Assembly: GCA_964351395.1 (NCBI GenBank)
Contig: CAYGOF010000007.1
Coordinates: 1 to 64,000, forward strand
Reading direction: 5' to 3'
From: Imperialibacter sp964351395
GTDB taxonomy: Bacteria > Bacteroidota > Bacteroidia > Cytophagales > Cyclobacteriaceae
Length of the DNA stretch: 64,000 nucleotides
The notes under the pieces were generated by a model that was given only the letters and a program-made list of their open reading frames with translations, was not told the origin of the DNA and did not search any database. Shown piece by piece: positions 53,097 through 62,305 of this stretch. How positions within the stretch are numbered: the first letter of the stretch is position 1; every line of letters begins with the position of its first letter. The position numbers and the translations under genes were made by a program.

Positions 53097-53747
53097 TTAG
53101 TCAAAAATTTTATCGAGGTCGATAATCTCAATATGGTTACGACTCAAAGCAATAGCACCCGACTGTTCCAGTTTTTTCAATAGTCTCGACACAACTTCCC
53201 TTGCTGTGCTAAGGTCATTGGCAATATCCTGATGTGAAATGGCTAACAGCTTACCGGAAACCTTCATTTGCCTTTTCAGGTAGAAAACGAGGCGTTCGTC
53301 CATCGACTTAAAAGCCACACTATCCAGCGTATTAAGCAGCTCCTCAAATCGCTTTCGGTAGGTCCCCACCACAAACTCGTGCCAGCTTCTGAATTTCGTC
53401 AACCAAATCTCGGTAGCGACAAAAGGAATACTAATCGCGGTCACATCGGTAACTGCTTTTGCAGATATGGCACTTTTTTCATTTCGGGCAGCGCAAAGCA
53501 AAGACAAAGCACATGCGGAACCTGGCTCCAGATAGTACATCAAAAACTCTTTGCCGTCCTCATCCTCGCGGGAAATTTTCACCAAACCGTCGATGACAAG
53601 CAAAGCCGATCGAAGATATTGGCCAGAGCTAACAAGCACCTCTCCTTCCTTTACCGTCTTGATTGTGCCTTCCTGAAATATGGCCTCTTTCAATCCCGCT
53701 TCAAGCCCAGGGAAGAGTTGGGAAATCTTTTCTGAGTTAACGTCCAT
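53097..53747 (-). CDS. Crp/Fnr-family transcriptional regulator
   Basis: A protein of 216 residues from the ATG at 53747 (MDVNSEKISQLFPGL); the frame's longer start at 53816 yields a non-conserved leader. The cNMP-binding barrel (about 15-120) has VKEGEVLVSSGQ and FLMYYLEPGSACALSLLCAARNEKSAIS, with two neighbouring cysteine-region residues; the Fnr-like HTH follows (LAISHQDIANDLSTAREVVSRLLKKLE). The Cys in the SLLCAA stretch could be a redox sensor; this is only a suggestion. Its position beside the persulfide-dioxygenase-like gene suggests control of that gene. Confidence 0.9.
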   Translation of the reverse strand: MDVNSEKISQLFPGLEAGLKEAIFQEGTIKTVKEGEVLVSSGQYLRSALLVIDGLVKISREDEDGKEFLMYYLEPGSACALSLLCAARNEKSAISAKAVTDVTAISIPFVATEIWLTKFRSWHEFVVGTYRKRFEELLNTLDSVAFKSMDERLVFYLKRQMKVSGKLLAISHQDIANDLSTAREVVSRLLKKLEQSGAIALSRNHIEIIDLDKIFD

Positions 53748-53858
53748 CAAATTATTAATTAAAGTTTTCAAGCTACCACACAATCGCTGGTGTTCTTTAC
53801 TGCCACCAACAACCATTAAACATCAGTATTTTGTTCCCTAAAATCACAAACCAGTTGC

Positions 53859-54803
53859 CTAATTATTTCGCTTGATTCGTGAATAGAGTGTTACCGATTC
53901 TTCCGACACAAAACGCCAAAGCACTTTTGACCATGAAGTATGAGAGTAAAGAGAATCGTAATGCGAGGCGGCGAGTTTCTTTAGCTGAGGTAAACGGCTG
54001 CCAGGTATATTGGGAAAATCGTGATGCTCATTATGAAAACCGACATTAAAGGTGATCTTATTCAAAAATCCGTAGTAAGAATAAGTCTCCTGCCCTTCCT
54101 TAAATACATAATGTTCTGCAATAAAATGCCCGGCAATTGGGTGCAAACCGCCAGCAACAAAGAGGGAGGCAATAAGATAAACAAAGCCGGGAACGCCAAC
54201 AAGCTGATAATAACCTATCACGAACAGTAGCTGCACGATTACATTGATAATCTGCCACTTGTCAGGTTTGATGGGGTGCACCATAAGTGGTCTGATCGCG
54301 TAGAAAAGTATCTGATTGATCAACCAAATCAGTTTCCCGAAGAACCCTTTGAAAATAAGTGCTTCCGTATCTGTTGGCAAATCAGTATCGACGCCCTCTT
54401 TACCCTGATGCCAATGGTGCTTGGCATGATAGACTTTGAAAGACATACTAAAAGGAACGACGATGGGGAAGTTGACGATGATCGCCAACATATTATTGAG
54501 TGTTGGATTTTTAAAAGCCAGATCGTGTGTTATCTCGTGGATCGCCAAAAACAGGATTTGACTGAGGGTAGCTCCCACAACCAAAACGAGCAGGGCAAAC
54601 AAATAGGGATTCTCAGGAAGAAAAAATACTGGAATGGCGAGTTGCAGCAGCATGACAAAGATCGCCTTGTACTTTAACCATGGGTCAATGCCAAAAAGTT
54701 TTCTTACTTCCGGCACCTCCGCCATGATTTTCTTTCGACGTTGAAAGTGAGGCTCTCTACTTTCTTCCCAATAAAATGATTGCTTAATGTTCAAGGTGTC
54801 CAC
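53859..54803 (-). CDS. Sphingolipid delta-4-desaturase-like (DEGS-type) fatty acid desaturase
   Basis: A 314-residue membrane desaturase that strikingly resembles eukaryotic dihydroceramide delta-4 desaturase along its length. The N-terminus (FYWEESREPHFQRRKKIM) matches the DES1-type opening. The three histidine boxes are H89-x3-H93 (HEITHD), H126-x2-HH130 (YHAKHH) and HNEHH (His257, 260, 261). Family-specific stretches include GVDTDLPTD, GLHPIAGHFIAEHYVF, TYSYYG and HDFPNIPG. It would introduce a trans double bond into a sphingoid or related (capnine-type) lipid backbone; the substrate is unproven. It lies 111 bp from the Crp/Fnr start and upstream of glycosyltransferase genes. Confidence 0.85.
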   Translation of the reverse strand: MDTLNIKQSFYWEESREPHFQRRKKIMAEVPEVRKLFGIDPWLKYKAIFVMLLQLAIPVFFLPENPYLFALLVLVVGATLSQILFLAIHEITHDLAFKNPTLNNMLAIIVNFPIVVPFSMSFKVYHAKHHWHQGKEGVDTDLPTDTEALIFKGFFGKLIWLINQILFYAIRPLMVHPIKPDKWQIINVIVQLLFVIGYYQLVGVPGFVYLIASLFVAGGLHPIAGHFIAEHYVFKEGQETYSYYGFLNKITFNVGFHNEHHDFPNIPGSRLPQLKKLAASHYDSLYSHTSWSKVLWRFVSEESVTLYSRIKRNN

Positions 54804-54864
54804 TGGTCATGTGAAAATCAGATACACAACTTAAAACTAAAGAAATGAATCTATTTTATTACGA

Positions 54865-55605
54865 TCAAGCTTTATTAGTTACCACTTCACTTAATCGTAA
54901 CGTTCCTTCTTTACCGCGAAACAATGATCTTGAAATAGCAGAAAGGCGATCCATTTCTCCCGCTTGGGCCGTATATAGCCTCGTCATATAGTGCTCCCTT
55001 GTTTGCCCATTGGTTTGCGAAACATGCCACAAAAAAGGCCGCTTCTTAGGTATATAATCATAAATAGGATAATACTTTGGTGCCATCCACCTTGGAATAA
55101 GGGTTTGAAATTCCTTGTATCGAGGCATCACGAAATTCCAATACACCAATTGATTTCGTGGATGAGTATCGGCGAGGTGCCTACCTTCATTCATGGCGGC
55201 GTAGAGCCAGTAGTCTACAATTTCCCTGCCTTCCGGGCTGTTCTTCACTATGATCAAACCGGCATTAGGTCGCTTTCCACCAAACAGTGGCGTATCACCA
55301 GGCATTAAGATGTGTTTATTTTTTGAACCTAAATCGACCAAACTCTTAAGAGGATGAGCATTAGATGTAAGAATAATATCGGCGTCGAGCACCACCAAAT
55401 AATCAGAAAGTCCTTTATCCAACGCCTCTTTCAGCATGGCAATTTTTGTCCAATTGATATGCATATCATGAATAAGCGAACCACGCTGCACAGCGTGGCC
55501 ATATCCATATTTTTCAGCGTACCGATTCACAGAAGCTATAGCAAACTTTGCATAAGCATCGATGTTTGGTGTAGCGAGTTGAAGTATGGTAAATGTCAGA
55601 CTCAT
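54865..55605 (-). CDS. Glycosyltransferase, GT-A fold (GMA12/MNN10-like)
   Basis: A 246-residue GT-A-type enzyme. NWTKIAMLKEALDKGLSDYLVVLDADIILT (in two parts, residues about 51-80) contains the metal-binding D74-A-D76 preceded by the lysine-rich helix typical of galactosyltransferases of the GMA12/MNN10 type. PNAGLIIVKNS and NQLVYWNF follow. The sugar donor is unknown. Its start overlaps the stop of the upstream GT4 gene (ATGA-like, 55602-55605), so both are coupled. Confidence 0.72.
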   Translation of the reverse strand: MSLTFTILQLATPNIDAYAKFAIASVNRYAEKYGYGHAVQRGSLIHDMHINWTKIAMLKEALDKGLSDYLVVLDADIILTSNAHPLKSLVDLGSKNKHILMPGDTPLFGGKRPNAGLIIVKNSPEGREIVDYWLYAAMNEGRHLADTHPRNQLVYWNFVMPRYKEFQTLIPRWMAPKYYPIYDYIPKKRPFLWHVSQTNGQTREHYMTRLYTAQAGEMDRLSAISRSLFRGKEGTLRLSEVVTNKA

Positions 55606-56747
55606 ATCAGCTTACTGGCAAGTTCCTTATAATAATCGAATAGTCGAAAACAGAGGTCGTTCCAGTTTTGCTGGCTGGCATAAAGACTGCCCTTTTCCCT
55701 AATTGCCTGATGAAGCAAATCGTCACTAAGGAGTATTTTGATGTAATCATACATTTCTTTTGCATCTCCTGGCGCTGACAAAAAGCCTGTCTCTCCGTGG
55801 CGTACAATGTCGGCGGGCCCTCCAGCCCTTGCGGCTACCACAGGAAGCCCAGAAGCCATGGCCTCAAGAATCACGTTACCGAATGTTTCAGTAACCGAGG
55901 GAAATGCAAAAACATCAGCAGAAGCGAAAACCTTCGACAAGGCCTCTCCAGTAAGCTTTCCTGTAAAAACTGCGTCCTTCATTTTTCGCTGAAGCCGGGC
56001 CTTGTCCGGGCCGTCACCTGTCACAATCAGCTTATGGTTTTTTTCCAACAGGTTGTAAAGTTCGATCAGGCGGTCTGTAGACTTATAACTAACCAGTCGG
56101 CTCAAAAAAAGGACTTTCTTCTCCGTTGTAATTCCATAGGGTGAGAAAAAATTCTCGTCCCTGTATTTAGGGGAAAACAAATGTTGGTTAACACCCCTCC
56201 CCCATACCCGGATCTTTTCGGAATCTACCCGAAGTACTTCCAGGTAAGTCTTCATACTTTCTGTGGGCGCCAAAACCAATTGACAATCCCGATAAAGGCT
56301 AAGTAGCCGGCGGGCGATAGGGGGAGACATACGATCGACACCCGGTAAATACCGCAGAAAGTATTCTACGTAGGAGGTAAAATGCGTATGATATATCGTA
56401 ATAGCAGGAATCTTGCGCTTTTTGGCAAACTTCACGGCGTACCAGCCAAGTGCAGAAGGCGTACTCCAATGAACAATATCTGGGGCAAACTCATCCAGCA
56501 TCGTCTCTAAACCCTTCATTTTACCAGGAAGGGCTAGTTTGTATTCTTTGTACAATGGTATATCTATTGCCGGACACTGGTAGACCGGAAATGGAAATTC
56601 AGGATCGTCGGGCGGCAATGGTGTAACGAAAATGGCATCAAAAGTATCTTTCGGGAGGCGATAAGCAATTTGATTAGAGGTGTTCGACACCCCATCAAAA
56701 TCCTTCTTTAGTACATCAATAAAAAATACAATCTTAACTTTACCCAT
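55602..56747 (-). CDS. Glycosyltransferase, GT4 family
   Basis: A 381-residue GT-B enzyme. The N-terminal domain has the usual Bacteroidota GT4 opening (FIDVLKKDFDGVSNTSNQIAYRL) and HWSTPSALGWYAVKFAKK with IYHTHFTSYV. The C-terminal donor domain has VLFLSRLVSYKSTDRLIELY, VFAFPSVTETFGNVILEAMASGLPVVAARAGGP with the E-x7-E motif. It is likely a retaining mannosyl- or glucosyltransferase on a lipid or exopolysaccharide. Start codon is only 16 bp from the divergent GT4 start at 56764. Confidence 0.93.
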   Translation of the reverse strand: MGKVKIVFFIDVLKKDFDGVSNTSNQIAYRLPKDTFDAIFVTPLPPDDPEFPFPVYQCPAIDIPLYKEYKLALPGKMKGLETMLDEFAPDIVHWSTPSALGWYAVKFAKKRKIPAITIYHTHFTSYVEYFLRYLPGVDRMSPPIARRLLSLYRDCQLVLAPTESMKTYLEVLRVDSEKIRVWGRGVNQHLFSPKYRDENFFSPYGITTEKKVLFLSRLVSYKSTDRLIELYNLLEKNHKLIVTGDGPDKARLQRKMKDAVFTGKLTGEALSKVFASADVFAFPSVTETFGNVILEAMASGLPVVAARAGGPADIVRHGETGFLSAPGDAKEMYDYIKILLSDDLLHQAIREKGSLYASQQNWNDLCFRLFDYYKELASKLI

Positions 56748-56763
56748 CTTTCCTGAAAGTCAC

Positions 56764-57951
56764 ATGCCTGCAGACCATAGCGATTTCGAAATTCTTGTCG
56801 TAAGCCATAAATACCCGCCATCCACCGGTGGCATGCAAAAGCAAAGCTATGAACTCATCAAAAACCTGCAATCATTTACAATAGTCCATAAAATAATCTT
56901 TAGTGGAAAATATCCGAAAGCGCTATTTTTCCTTTTAGTCGTTCCCTGGTGCTTAGTCAAAGTTTGGCGTCATCCACAGATCCGCGTTATACATGCCAAC
57001 GACGGACTCATGGCCCTTTTTATCACTCCCATGCTGTGGCTTAGCAGTAAAAAATTAGCTGCAACTGTCCACGGCCTGGACATAATTTTCAAATCGTCCT
57101 TTTATCAGTTTTGGGTAAGAAAATTCCTGTCAAAGTTTTCATGGGTGATAGCCGTAAGTGCCGAAACAAGGGAGGAATGTTTAAAAGCTGGGATTCCGGC
57201 AGAAAAAGCCCATTATATTCCTAATGGTTTTGAACTGATGACTGGATTCAAAAAGAACGACGCTGTTTTTGATTCCCTGGCAAAAAGATTTAATCTGAAA
57301 GTCGATGGTTGTTCTATCATCGTTTCAATAGGCCGCCCCATCAAAAGAAAAGGTTTTGTTTGGTTTGCAAAAAATATACTGCCTCAGTTAAACAGCCCTG
57401 TTGTATACATGATCGTTGGGCCAAGGGAAGCAAATCTCTCGTTCATCCTTTGGCTTTCTAAAGTGCTACCGACATCGTTTTTCCTGAAAATATCACACCT
57501 TTTTGGCTTCGGTCTGGAAGCGCTTGAATTAGACCGACTGATGACTGACCTATCCCTGGCTGGCAAGCTTATTTTCACAGGCAAATTGCCACAAAATGAG
57601 CTTGATCAATTGCTCCTGCATGCTGACTTACTTGCGATGCCAAACCTAAAAGTAGATGGAGACTACGAAGGTTTCGGATTGGTGGCTTTGGAGGCAGCCT
57701 CCCACGGACTGGTGTGTGTAGCTGCGCGGGTCGATGGTGTGCCTTCGGCGGTAAAAGACAATCAAAACGGAATCCTGTTAACATCAGGTGATGCAGGAGA
57801 ATGGAGCAACAAAATCAACAAGCTTTTAGCGAACAAGCAAAAACTAATGCAGCTGGGTGAAAAGTATAAAATGCATGTTGAAGAGAACATGTTTAATTGG
57901 TACGACATGACTGAGGCGTACTATGAGCTCTTTACCGGCGACAAAGCCTGA
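56764..57951 (+). CDS. Glycosyltransferase, GT4 family
   Basis: A protein of 395 residues from ATG 56764 (MPADHSDFEILVVSHKYPP); the frame's earlier ATG at 56680 lies inside the divergent gene. A classical GT-B: VVSHKYPPSTGGMQKQSYELI, SIIVSIGRPIKRKGFVWF and MPNLKVDGDYEGFGLVALEAASHG, the donor-binding region with the E-x7-E-like motif (Glu-Gly-Phe-Gly...Glu). Its acceptor and sugar are unknown. It ends 7 bp before a convergent glycosyltransferase gene. Confidence 0.93.
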   Translation: MPADHSDFEILVVSHKYPPSTGGMQKQSYELIKNLQSFTIVHKIIFSGKYPKALFFLLVVPWCLVKVWRHPQIRVIHANDGLMALFITPMLWLSSKKLAATVHGLDIIFKSSFYQFWVRKFLSKFSWVIAVSAETREECLKAGIPAEKAHYIPNGFELMTGFKKNDAVFDSLAKRFNLKVDGCSIIVSIGRPIKRKGFVWFAKNILPQLNSPVVYMIVGPREANLSFILWLSKVLPTSFFLKISHLFGFGLEALELDRLMTDLSLAGKLIFTGKLPQNELDQLLLHADLLAMPNLKVDGDYEGFGLVALEAASHGLVCVAARVDGVPSAVKDNQNGILLTSGDAGEWSNKINKLLANKQKLMQLGEKYKMHVEENMFNWYDMTEAYYELFTGDKA

Positions 57952-57958
57952 TATATTA

Positions 57959-58804
57959 TTATTTCAACCAGTCTTTCTCGAAAAGCCGATAAAGCTGATC
58001 ATTATAAGTCGACTGCTTATTGACACTTTTAAAAAGGCTTTCTGCTTGCCTCAAAGCCCACACATGCAACCTCACAAACCTAAAAGAGGCCGGCAAAACG
58101 TAAACCTTAATGCGCTTTTTCGCCAACAGGCCACTGATGAGCATATCATCTGCATACCTGGCAGCTTCTTGTTCATCAAAAATACTAACATCCGTCGTTA
58201 CCATACCCTTTGTGATCATATAACTCGAAGCACCCTGAACGCAATCTACCCTTTCCTGCTTCACAGCTACTCTATTTAGCTTGTCCTTACCCAACAGCCT
58301 TATTCTGGCCGAGGCCAGACATTCTCTGTCCAGGTGAACGAACGTTTTGGGCACCTTCCAGCCTAGTAGTGTAAAGGCCGCGCCGGGAAACTGCATGCTA
58401 GCGTTCAGGTAATGCTCGACAAGCTTCTTAGGGTATACCTGATCATCGTCAAGCACGATAATGGGCGTATCTTCGGCTATATCATTAGCCTGACAAGTAT
58501 AAAACCACTTAGTAGCCGGCCCCACATCGTTGGCCACTCTTCTTACCTCGACCAATGGCATGTACTTGATAAATTTCGGAATATTGAAAGGCACCCCGTC
58601 TTTATCAAACTCAGGAACGGTCAGAATCACCTTGTCAGGAAGTACTGTCTGATCGATTACAGAAGCCAGTGCCGGTCCTATTTTATCTATCCTTTGTGGT
58701 GTGGTAGTAAGCGACACGATCACATTCGAACGATTTTTTTGATCGACAACTGTTTTAGTGACACCCACAAAATGTAGTATAATGTATCTTAGCAGTTCCT
58801 TCAC
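57959..58804 (-). CDS. Glycosyltransferase-like protein with D-D-D motif
   Basis: A 281-residue protein with a GT-A-like fold. VIVSLTTTPQRIDKIGPALASVIDQT and PIIVLDDDQVYP (D119-D120-D121, metal-binding D-x-D) are its clearest parts, followed by GAAFTLLGWK and a C-terminal EEAARYADDMLISG, an acceptor-side acidic motif. It belongs to a family often annotated as glycosyltransferase in Bacteroidota. The sugar is unknown. An N-terminal hydrophobic segment (about 5-16) could loosely attach it to the membrane. Confidence 0.75.
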   Translation of the reverse strand: MKELLRYIILHFVGVTKTVVDQKNRSNVIVSLTTTPQRIDKIGPALASVIDQTVLPDKVILTVPEFDKDGVPFNIPKFIKYMPLVEVRRVANDVGPATKWFYTCQANDIAEDTPIIVLDDDQVYPKKLVEHYLNASMQFPGAAFTLLGWKVPKTFVHLDRECLASARIRLLGKDKLNRVAVKQERVDCVQGASSYMITKGMVTTDVSIFDEQEAARYADDMLISGLLAKKRIKVYVLPASFRFVRLHVWALRQAESLFKSVNKQSTYNDQLYRLFEKDWLK

Positions 58805-58910
58805 ACTACCTCACAATAAAATAATTGCGTCCATCTTTGACATTTTATTCTGCGATTCATCTCATCCTTTTTAGATTTAGCCTTCGCAAATTTTCTATTT
58901 CGCTACAGGC

Positions 58911-60659
58911 ATGAAAGTCATTACCTTTTCTGACAACCCAGACATATCCGACAAGCCTTTGTATGCCTCTTGCAAAAAAAATGCACTAGACCTCATCGTA
59001 CTAGGTGCTGTACAACCCTGGAAAACAAACTCTTTCAAGCTTAGGTACCTTTTTGAATTTTTACAACAAGCAGATTCCGATGTGCATTATCTGGTAGTTG
59101 ACGCTTTCGACGTAATAATAAATGCTAGTGCCGAACATATCCAAACAACTTTTAAGTCTTTTGAAACAGACATACTTTTCTCAGCAGAAGCCAATTATTA
59201 TTTCCGGGAACCAGACTTAACATACTTTTACTGGAAACACTACCCTCGTGGCAAGACTTACTACGACTATCTAAACTCGGGGTCGTTTATGGGAACCGGT
59301 CAGCATTTACTTCAAATGCTAACAGATATATTCTGCCTGTACAATATAGAAGTAAACGACGATCAATCCTTACAAAGGATCCGATCTGATCAATATGTGT
59401 TCAGCCGTTTTTTTGCAGACAGTTGTTCGGGTTTTTTCCAGAGCCGGTACAAAATAAAATTGGACCATCAACAGACGCTTTTAGGATGTACAGGTGGCCG
59501 AATGACCACTTTCCCCTGGCCACTTGGATCAAAGATTCATAGCTTTCTTTACTTTAAGTATGAAAGAAAACTCGTCAAATCATTCCGATTAAACTCTGTA
59601 CAGATAATTGCAAGAGACCTCACCTACCATAACGGCAGTTTTTACAATTCATCAACCAAAAGCTACCCAACCGTCATCCATATCCCTTCGAGCCGGGCCC
59701 ATTTCGCAAAGGCCCTTAATCGCATCAAAGGAGATACAAAAGTGGGACAAAACGCTGCCCTCCAGCTTATTGCTTTTTTTGTATCATTTCTCGCATATGT
59801 TCAATCGATAGTAAGCCTTGGTTTCATTAGATTTTTCAATAGAGGCAACGCTGACCAGCGAGAAATCTTCAGGTACAGCAAAAATTACGGAGAAGGTTAC
59901 GACGAAAGTGCCGAAAAACTTGCTCACTTACTTCGGGCAAAAACAGCTTTTAGTTTCTGTCATTTCAATGACGGTGAATTAACTTTTATCGACAAGTACC
60001 TTAAAAATGACCACAAAGAAGTATGGTTTGGGCGCAAACAACAGAGCTATAGCACCCGGTTAGGAGAACTGCTGTTGGCTGGCCTCCAAAAACATGGCGA
60101 CAATTACTTTGTCGGGATTCCTTGTGGCACAGATCACCCAACATTACGAAAACTGGCCGATCAACTACGAAAAAGCGACGAGTTTACCATTCCGGCTATG
60201 ACTTTGCACCACAATCTCAGCCGTCTCCCTTCCATGCTCGGAAGTATGCGAGGGCGTAAGCTCTACTTTCTCCTCAACGACCACCAGGACTTGACAGTGC
60301 TTCAAAAGCTCGGGCTACACTGTGTCGAAGAAAATATCATTCGGCTGCCGTTTAAAAATTCCTATGAGCTGTATGATAAACTGAAGGATCGGACATTCGA
60401 AAGAGACTCGGTAGTAGTGATGATGTGTGGCATGTTAGCCAAATTACTTTGCCCGGTTTGGTTTGGTCAAAATCCGCAAACTACTTTTATTGCCTTTGGC
60501 TCCAGTCTCGATGACATTATCCAAAAAGAAAAAATAAACTTTCGCTTATACCCTCATGAGTTTCCGTTCACGAGGAACATTCATAACTCTCGAGGATTCT
60601 TATTCGGACGAAAAAAACCATGTCAAGAATGTTATCTGCAGTTACCTGACGGAAACTAA
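58911..60659 (+). CDS. Bidomain glycosyltransferase: PLOD-type GT-A plus GT-D-like domain
   Basis: A 582-residue protein. Residues 1 to about 265 resemble the glucosyltransferase domain of procollagen lysyl hydroxylases: VVDAFDVI (Asp64, Asp67), ILFSAEA, YLNSGSFMG (120-128), DQ160-161 and a late His257 in TVIHIPS. A hydrophobic stretch (about 283-309) follows. Residues about 330-582 have FSFCHFNDGELTFI (352-357), like the F-G-D-G-E motif of the GT-D fold, with later SYELYDKLKDR and FIAFGSSLDD. The two-domain arrangement is not one I recognise. It is single-gene on the plus strand, 106 bp from the previous divergent start. Confidence 0.7.
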   Translation: MKVITFSDNPDISDKPLYASCKKNALDLIVLGAVQPWKTNSFKLRYLFEFLQQADSDVHYLVVDAFDVIINASAEHIQTTFKSFETDILFSAEANYYFREPDLTYFYWKHYPRGKTYYDYLNSGSFMGTGQHLLQMLTDIFCLYNIEVNDDQSLQRIRSDQYVFSRFFADSCSGFFQSRYKIKLDHQQTLLGCTGGRMTTFPWPLGSKIHSFLYFKYERKLVKSFRLNSVQIIARDLTYHNGSFYNSSTKSYPTVIHIPSSRAHFAKALNRIKGDTKVGQNAALQLIAFFVSFLAYVQSIVSLGFIRFFNRGNADQREIFRYSKNYGEGYDESAEKLAHLLRAKTAFSFCHFNDGELTFIDKYLKNDHKEVWFGRKQQSYSTRLGELLLAGLQKHGDNYFVGIPCGTDHPTLRKLADQLRKSDEFTIPAMTLHHNLSRLPSMLGSMRGRKLYFLLNDHQDLTVLQKLGLHCVEENIIRLPFKNSYELYDKLKDRTFERDSVVVMMCGMLAKLLCPVWFGQNPQTTFIAFGSSLDDIIQKEKINFRLYPHEFPFTRNIHNSRGFLFGRKKPCQECYLQLPDGN

Positions 60660-60664
60660 ATTTG

Positions 60665-62269
60665 CTACACCACGTGTCCATCCTCAAGTTTGATGACCCG
60701 ATCCGCCATATGGTAATATGATTCATCATGGGTAATTACGATGACCGTCTTGCCCTGCTTTTTCAAACCAGGTATAATTTCGCAATAAAACTTCTTTTTG
60801 AATACAGGATCCTGGTTGGCCGCCCACTCATCGAAAAGGTAAATATCCTTATCTTCCAAAAGCGCTCGAAGCAATGAGAGTCGACCTTGCTGACCTGAGG
60901 AGACATGAATCGTAGAAAGTTCCTTGTTCTTGATATTGACAACCTCTTCTATTTTCAACAACTTGATTAATGGTTCGGCATGCTCAATAAGCCGATCGTT
61001 TTCGATATACTTAAAGCTCCTGAAAATGTGGGAGTCGGGAAATAAGGCAGAAAATCTATTTCGGTAATCATCTCTGGTTGACTCCGCGACAACTTGTCCT
61101 TTATAACTAACAGATCCATGAAAGGGGGTATACAGCCCCACGATCAATTTACCTAAAGTAGTTTTCCCACTACCATTTCCCCCACTCAGGTAAACGATTT
61201 CTCCTTCATGAATATCAAAGTTAAAGTCACCTATACGATACCCATTTTTCTCTCTTTCAGACCCATACTCAAAAGCAACATTTTTAAGTGACACCAATGC
61301 TTCTTTTGACTCTCCCACCCGTAGGTCCTCTGTCCGTTTATCTTCTTCAGCGCCATCAAACTGAAGACCAAGTAAGTTGATTTGCATTAAGGCGATTTCA
61401 ACTTTCTTCGCTGAATTAAAAAAAGTGGTGACTATTATCATTGACGGCAGGGCAAAAAGGACCACCGTCAGGAACTCAAGTAAAAGGTCATTGCCAAAGC
61501 CGCCGGAACTATTGAAATAGATGACAATAAATGAAAGTGCCACTACTACGATAAGCTCGCCCAATTTGGTAGCGAAGATATTCAGTGTACCAATTTTGGT
61601 CAGGCTATCACGATGTTTTCTGCTAATCGGCCCCATTATTTCCTGCACATAAATGGCCTTATGCTTCTTGTTGAGGGTGAGTTCCTTCAGACCCCTTATC
61701 AATCCATTGATTTGCTCAAAAATGTCATTCTTAAGACCCCGGATTATCCTCTCCTGCTTATACAGCTTCGGATAAATCACCAAAGTGATTAGAAAAACCA
61801 AGCTGTAAATACTTAGCACATAAGTAGTAAGGTGCCATGAAAGCCAGAACATATATGCTACACAGGCTACAATTTTCGAAACGGACACAAAGAAATCGGG
61901 CACAGTCTTGATAAAGGAACCAATCGTGTTGATGTCGTTATTGAGTACAGGCAGGATTTTGAGAGAATTTTGTTCCACATGAAAAAAATTGGAGTTCAAC
62001 ACCTTTTCCGACAGCGACAGCCTAAGTTCAGATACCTGGTTCTCATAAATTTTGGTGAGGTAGTGTCCGGAATAAATAGACATGGCTGTTGATGAAGTAA
62101 TACAGCCGAGAAGTTTGAACAGGGTGCTGATAGCATCTGGTTCATTGGTGATGATTTGATGCAAAAACTTAATGGAAAGCGCATAAAGCACGCCTGCCAA
62201 TACGCTTAGCACGATGGAAAAGGACAATTTTCCCCAGGAAGTTTTAAGTAAGTCAAAAATCATCTTCAT
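60665..62269 (-). CDS. Cyclic-peptide/siderophore-type ABC exporter (permease-ATPase fusion)
   Basis: A 534-residue half-transporter: six membrane helices (about residues 1-290) and an ATPase domain. Walker A is LSGGNGSGKTTLG, the signature is VSSGQQGRLSLL and Walker B with its neighbour is DIYLFDEWAANQDP, which is typical of the cyclic-peptide exporter type (PvdE/SyrD-like). It should export a peptide- or lipid-linked product. No peptide synthetase gene is nearby; all neighbours are glycosyltransferases, so a glycan or glycolipid substrate is possible. It faces the bidomain gene, stops 5 bp apart. Confidence 0.9.
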   Translation of the reverse strand: MKMIFDLLKTSWGKLSFSIVLSVLAGVLYALSIKFLHQIITNEPDAISTLFKLLGCITSSTAMSIYSGHYLTKIYENQVSELRLSLSEKVLNSNFFHVEQNSLKILPVLNNDINTIGSFIKTVPDFFVSVSKIVACVAYMFWLSWHLTTYVLSIYSLVFLITLVIYPKLYKQERIIRGLKNDIFEQINGLIRGLKELTLNKKHKAIYVQEIMGPISRKHRDSLTKIGTLNIFATKLGELIVVVALSFIVIYFNSSGGFGNDLLLEFLTVVLFALPSMIIVTTFFNSAKKVEIALMQINLLGLQFDGAEEDKRTEDLRVGESKEALVSLKNVAFEYGSEREKNGYRIGDFNFDIHEGEIVYLSGGNGSGKTTLGKLIVGLYTPFHGSVSYKGQVVAESTRDDYRNRFSALFPDSHIFRSFKYIENDRLIEHAEPLIKLLKIEEVVNIKNKELSTIHVSSGQQGRLSLLRALLEDKDIYLFDEWAANQDPVFKKKFYCEIIPGLKKQGKTVIVITHDESYYHMADRVIKLEDGHVV

Positions 62270-62305
62270 TGACTATCCCCCACAATTTTCTCGAAAATCA
62301 ACTCA

